Origin: an uncultured Clostridia bacterium
GTDB taxonomy: Bacteria > Bacillota > Clostridia > Oscillospirales > Acutalibacteraceae
Reading direction: 5' to 3'
Assembly (NCBI GenBank): GCA_945875045.1
Contig: CAMCIX010000046.1
Coordinates: 1 to 8,889, forward strand
Length of the DNA stretch: 8,889 nucleotides
Shown here: piece after piece, positions 5,869-8,889 of the stretch
Position numbering within the stretch: the stretch's first letter is position 1
Layout: each line of letters starts with the position of its first letter
Position numbers and translations under genes: made by a program
The notes under the pieces: model-generated
What the model was told of the DNA's origin: nothing
The model's database searches: none
Seen by the model: the letters and a program-made list of their open reading frames with translations, nothing else

Positions 5869-6827
5869 TTCATACGTTCAATAGCTTTTTGCTGTCTTAT
5901 ATCGTTGCCGATAAACTTAAAGGGGTCAAAGCTACCTATAAGCCGTGAGGAAATGCGCGCGGTGTAGCGCGTTTCGATTTCCTTCATTGAAAGATTGGTG
6001 TTGATTATGGTTGGCTTTCCCGATAAAAGTCGGGTATTTACAAGGTTGTAAAGCGCCGATTTTGTAAAGGAGGTCGCTGTTTCCGCCCCCAAATCGTCGA
6101 TAACCAAAAGGTCGCAATCGGTCATTGTCTCGTACGCGCCGCGGTTTTCCCCCGTGAATTTTTCCTTTTCTATTTTTGCAAAAAGGTTCTCCGCCGAGCC
6201 GTAGACGGGAACGAAGCCTTTTTCTATAATTCCCGACACAATCGCCAAAGTCAAATGGGTTTTACCGAGCCCCGCACTGCCCATAAAAAGGAGATTACCG
6301 CTTTCTTTAGGGTCAAAGGCTATAACATATTCCCTGCAGGTCTTTAATATCGCGGTCATTCTGCGGCGGGGATTGCCGTTTTTGCCGTCCTCATCCTTAT
6401 AATATTTTAGGTCGAAATTATCAAACCGCGAGCTTTCAAGCGGCATTTCCTGTGACAACTCGGAAAGCATAATTTCGGCGGCAAGTTTTTTTATACAGCC
6501 GCAAATTTTGCCGCCTATATAGCCCGTATCCCCGCACACAGTACAGTCGGGAGCAGGCTCCTTTATTTCCGCCTTTTCAAGAATAAGCTTTTTTTCAAGC
6601 GTAAGCGCCGCGGAGTGCTGTTTTAAATTTTCAAGCGCTTCCCCGCCCGAAAGCGCCGCGTTTACCAGCTTTGCTCCGATAGCGGCGCGCTCCCTGTCTA
6701 TCTCGCCGAGCCGCGGATTAGCTGAATAGGCGGCGGCAAGCAGCATATTATACCTCTGTTTTTTTTCCTTGACTGCCTGTCTCTTTTTTTCCATTGCCCT
6801 TTTATATGCGGCTTCCCTTGTAATCAT
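5856..6827 (-). CDS. DnaC/DnaI-type replicative helicase loader (AAA+ ATPase)
   Basis: Loads the replicative DnaB-type helicase onto DNA at origin or restart primosomes, working with DnaD. 323 residues. The N-terminal part (1-90) is helical, charged and coiled-coil-like. A zinc-binding set C95-x2-C98-x10-C109-x-C111 follows, as in DnaI. The ATPase domain has Walker A GSAGLGKT (183-190), Walker B with DD at 244-245, a TN sensor at 277-278 and arginine-finger candidates R291 and R295. The ATG start at 6825-6827 lies 7 bases after the dnaD-like stop, with AAAGGA inside that gene's end about 11 bases upstream. The last codons (KQS and the TGA stop) lie inside the terminal repeat of the MITE-like element, so the native C terminus may have been replaced. 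IstB-type transposition helpers share this fold, but the zinc motif and the DnaD neighbour argue for a loader. Confidence 0.9.
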   Translation of the reverse strand: MITREAAYKRAMEKKRQAVKEKKQRYNMLLAAAYSANPRLGEIDRERAAIGAKLVNAALSGGEALENLKQHSAALTLEKKLILEKAEIKEPAPDCTVCGDTGYIGGKICGCIKKLAAEIMLSELSQEMPLESSRFDNFDLKYYKDEDGKNGNPRRRMTAILKTCREYVIAFDPKESGNLLFMGSAGLGKTHLTLAIVSGIIEKGFVPVYGSAENLFAKIEKEKFTGENRGAYETMTDCDLLVIDDLGAETATSFTKSALYNLVNTRLLSGKPTIINTNLSMKEIETRYTARISSRLIGSFDPFKFIGNDIRQQKAIERMNKQS

Positions 6828-6834
6828 ATTTTAT

Positions 6835-7743
6835 CTAATCCTTTGCGTTAAGCATTTTTTCAAACAAATCGATATTATAAGCGGCGAAATCTTCCTTTTC
6901 CTCGGCTTTTTTATCCCCCATAATATCCTCGGGAGTTTTATAGCCCTTTTCGTGCCAGCTTTCAATAATTTTCGCGGTATATGGAAAGGAAAATTTTGAT
7001 TTTGTGTTTACGCACTCCTCGTAAGCGGCGTTAAGCATTTCCCGCGAAATTTTCCAGTCGTTTATCCACATAACCGAAAGCTCGGTTTCCTTTTTGCTCG
7101 GCTTTCTGCGCTCCAGTCCAAAGGCGGCGCTTACTATCCTCCACGCCTGCTCGCAGACCGCCATATTATTAAGCTCCGCGTCCGCCGCGGCAACGGTGTC
7201 TATCCCCTTATTTATCCAGTCAACCGCCGTTGATTCAATAAAGCGGATATTAGCCTTATTATGTGCCGCCGCATACTGAACAATCATAAGAATAAGCGAA
7301 ACGTCCAAGCCCTCGTCGTCGTAAAGCCATACAAGGGTGCTCGCCTCGTTACTCTTTAAATTTCTGCCAAGGCGCAGTTGGGTTTCCCTTAAAAGATAGC
7401 TTATTTTCTCGTCCTCCGCTCCGCGCCTTGCGACGTCGTTTCGGCTCGGCTTTTCGGCACGGCTTGTCGTTTTAGGCTTGATTTCGGTTTTTTTCTCTAA
7501 AGCGCCGTCGGAATTTAAAATCCCCGCGTCCGCCCAGTAAAGAAGCGCCTCTTTTACGTCGTATTCGGAAACACCGACCGCCTCGGCAATCGTATCAGGC
7601 TCAATCGGCGCGGTCATATTTCTCATTATGTAAAGCAAAACCTTTATATGTTCTCCCCGTGCCAGCTTTAAATGATTATCCGCAACGGCGGCAGGAAGGG
7701 TAAAAACGGCGGAAAACGCCGTCGGATTTATACGGTATTCCAT
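6835..7743 (-). CDS. DnaD/DnaB-like primosome protein with tandem DnaB_2 domains
   Basis: Bacillota-type primosome component that remodels DNA at the origin and recruits the helicase loader. 302 residues: an N-terminal winged-helix-like region (about 20-80), a basic, polar linker (about 81-110), then two DnaB_2/DnaD C-terminal-type domains (about 112-185 and 200-272). The second carries the family's Y-x3-I-x3-W signature at 255-263. The first has a weaker F-x3-T-x3-W form at 168-176. Two such domains in one protein is the layout found in several clostridial DnaD-like proteins. ATG start with GAGGT about 9 bases upstream. It is first in a minus-strand operon with the loader gene 7 bases downstream, which fits joint action of the two proteins. 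Confidence 0.88.
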   Translation of the reverse strand: MEYRINPTAFSAVFTLPAAVADNHLKLARGEHIKVLLYIMRNMTAPIEPDTIAEAVGVSEYDVKEALLYWADAGILNSDGALEKKTEIKPKTTSRAEKPSRNDVARRGAEDEKISYLLRETQLRLGRNLKSNEASTLVWLYDDEGLDVSLILMIVQYAAAHNKANIRFIESTAVDWINKGIDTVAAADAELNNMAVCEQAWRIVSAAFGLERRKPSKKETELSVMWINDWKISREMLNAAYEECVNTKSKFSFPYTAKIIESWHEKGYKTPEDIMGDKKAEEKEDFAAYNIDLFEKMLNAKD

Positions 7744-7773
7744 TAATTTTGACCTCTTTTTAGAACTGAAATT

Positions 7774-7802
7774 ATTATATCAATTCCTCTGCCCTTTGTA
7801 AA
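7774..7802 (-). promoter_or_regulatory. Promoter of the dnaD-like/helicase-loader operon
   Basis: On the minus strand, TTTACA (7802-7797), 17-base spacer, TATAAT (7779-7774), with TGA immediately before the -10 forming an extended -10 element. The predicted start near 7767 gives a leader of about 24 bases. This promoter sits in the 71-base gap after the glycosyltransferase gene, so the primosome operon can be transcribed independently of it. Confidence 0.75.
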
Positions 7803-7814
7803 TAGAAATAATAG

Positions 7815-8845
7815 TTAATTTGCACTTACCAACTGCTCCGCAAGCAAGCAAATATCCCTTGCGGCGTTTTTATTAATATATTTCCGCTGATTTTCGGTCA
7901 TTTCCTCTGCCGCTGAGCTTTCAGACAGCCTGTCCGCCGCCGCGGAAAGGTTTTTTCTAAGCTTTTTAACGGGTATACTCATACCCTGCTCTCCGAAATA
8001 ACGCATATTTGCGGTTTCACAGCCGGGTATAGACATAATATGCACCATAGGCACGCCCATAGCCGCCCCCTCGGTTGTGGAAAGCCCGCCCGGCTTTGTT
8101 ATATAAATATCCGAAACGCGCATATATTCCGCCATTTTGTCTGTATAGCGGACGGGAATTATCTTATTTTGATAACGCTTTGAAAGCTGTTTATACAGCC
8201 ATTCGTTGCTCCCGCAGATTACAATAATACGGGTGTTTTCGTCGGTTTTATATTTATCGTATAACACTTTAATCGCAAAAACCAGCTTTCCCGCGCCCAT
8301 ACTGCCGCCCGAGACCAGAATATACCTTTTATCGCCGTCAAGTCCCAAAAGCTCAGCCGCCCTATCCCTTGAAAGAGGCTCGGAAAATCTACGGCTTACG
8401 GGAATGCCCAAGGGCTTTAGCTTTTCCTTTGATATTCCACGACTTTCATACTCGGGATTAAGGCTTTCCTGCGGGGTTATATAAATATCGCAGTCGGTTT
8501 CCTCGGTAAAGGGTATGCAGGTGTAATCGGTCGAAAGAAACACCGTTTTGGGCACCGACATACCGCGGTTTTTCATATTGGTGATTATCTCGGCGGGAAA
8601 AACGTGGGGCATTATTACTATATCGGGCTTTTCCTCTTTAAAAAGCATATCGAGCCGCTTTGCCATACCGCCGTTTACAAAATACACGGGCGAACGGAAT
8701 GGAAGCCGCCTATAGGCGTTTCCCAAAGCATACACCGCGCCGAAAACACGCGGTGCCTTCTGCACCGTTTTAATATATACCTGATTGATTATTCGCTCGG
8801 TTCTTTCGCTTTTAAGGCTGTAGGGATTTAGCATCAGGACAGAGT
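7815..8845 (-). CDS. GT28/MGDG-synthase-like glycolipid glycosyltransferase, 5' end missing
   Basis: Probably transfers sugar from a UDP-sugar to diacylglycerol or a related lipid at the inner face of the membrane (UgtP/MGD family, MurG relatives). The visible part shows TDYTCIPFTEETDCDIYITP, GGSMGAG, then TKPGG, TTEGAAMGVP and a P-G-x-E-x-x-N motif, which form the nucleotide-sugar site of this family. The frame stays open upstream of the ATG at 8832-8834 up to the adapter junction (codons S, V, L at 8835-8843), and the sequence just after that ATG matches the internal D-x-L-x-x-P region of the family. The ATG is therefore internal, and roughly 40 N-terminal residues, including the usual G-x-G-H loop, are missing. 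No terminator is seen after its TAA; the next promoter follows directly. The acceptor lipid and sugar cannot be told from sequence alone. Confidence 0.85.
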
Positions 8846-8889
8846 CTGTCTCTTATACACATCTGACGCTGCCGACGATATGCAGTGTG
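8846..8889. other. Nextera adapter and index read-through (artefact, not genomic)
   Basis: From 8846 to 8864 the sequence is the reverse complement of the Tn5 mosaic end used in Nextera libraries, followed by GACGCTGCCGACGA (8865-8878), the reverse complement of the Read 1 adapter stem. The next 8 bases, TATGCAGT (8879-8886), are the reverse complement of ACTGCATA, which I recall as the i5 index S506. GTG (8887-8889) begins the P5 end. The genomic sequence stops at 8845. Confidence 0.97.

Noticed and set aside
5856..6827. IstB transposition helper of an IS21 element
   Set aside because: The zinc motif, DnaD-like neighbour with 7-base spacing and lack of an istA gene favour a chromosomal helicase loader.

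Overview
The window looks like one end of a short-read contig from a Gram-positive, low-GC bacterium, most likely a member of the Clostridia. The reasons are a DnaD-type primosome protein next to a DnaC/DnaI-type helicase loader (a Bacillota pairing), a RemA/DUF370-like gene, purine-rich Shine-Dalgarno sites, three TTG starts and near-consensus sigma-A promoters. A more precise placement is not possible from the sequence alone. The last 44 bases are not genomic: they are an Illumina Nextera adapter with its index, so the right edge is a true contig end and the last gene is cut.

Left part (1-1726, minus strand): a membrane-anchored GGDEF diguanylate cyclase with an extracytoplasmic sensory domain and 7 further membrane segments. 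It is followed by a perfect-consensus promoter and the first half of a GEMM-I (c-di-GMP-I class) riboswitch that runs off the left edge. The riboswitch carries A at the ligand-specificity position usually occupied by G (G20 in Vc2 numbering) and a compensatory pair change next to it. The gene it controls is outside the window. The cyclase frame is broken near its 3' end by an apparent one-base deletion.

Middle-left (1727-3711, plus strand): a small accessory-looking operon. It holds two tandem, mutually paralogous proteins of unknown function and then a RemA/DUF370-like gene that is also frameshifted by one base. A promoter and a leader hairpin precede it. A hairpin plus T tract and a long bidirectional terminator separate it from the convergent housekeeping operon.

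Middle-right (3712-7743, minus strand): dnaD-like primosome gene, dnaC/dnaI-like loader gene, a 275-bp MITE-like element with 24-bp near-perfect terminal inverted repeats, then mnmG (gidA) for tRNA wobble-uridine modification. A good promoter precedes the dnaD-like gene. The element provides the stop codon of the loader gene and ends at the Shine-Dalgarno site of mnmG.

Right end (7815-8845, minus strand): a 5'-truncated GT28/MGDG-synthase-like glycosyltransferase, probably for membrane glycolipid synthesis, interrupted by the adapter.

The best candidates for something new are the A20 GEMM-I riboswitch downstream of a cyclase, the tandem paralog pair beside a RemA-like gene, and the MITE embedded in the primosome-mnmG operon.
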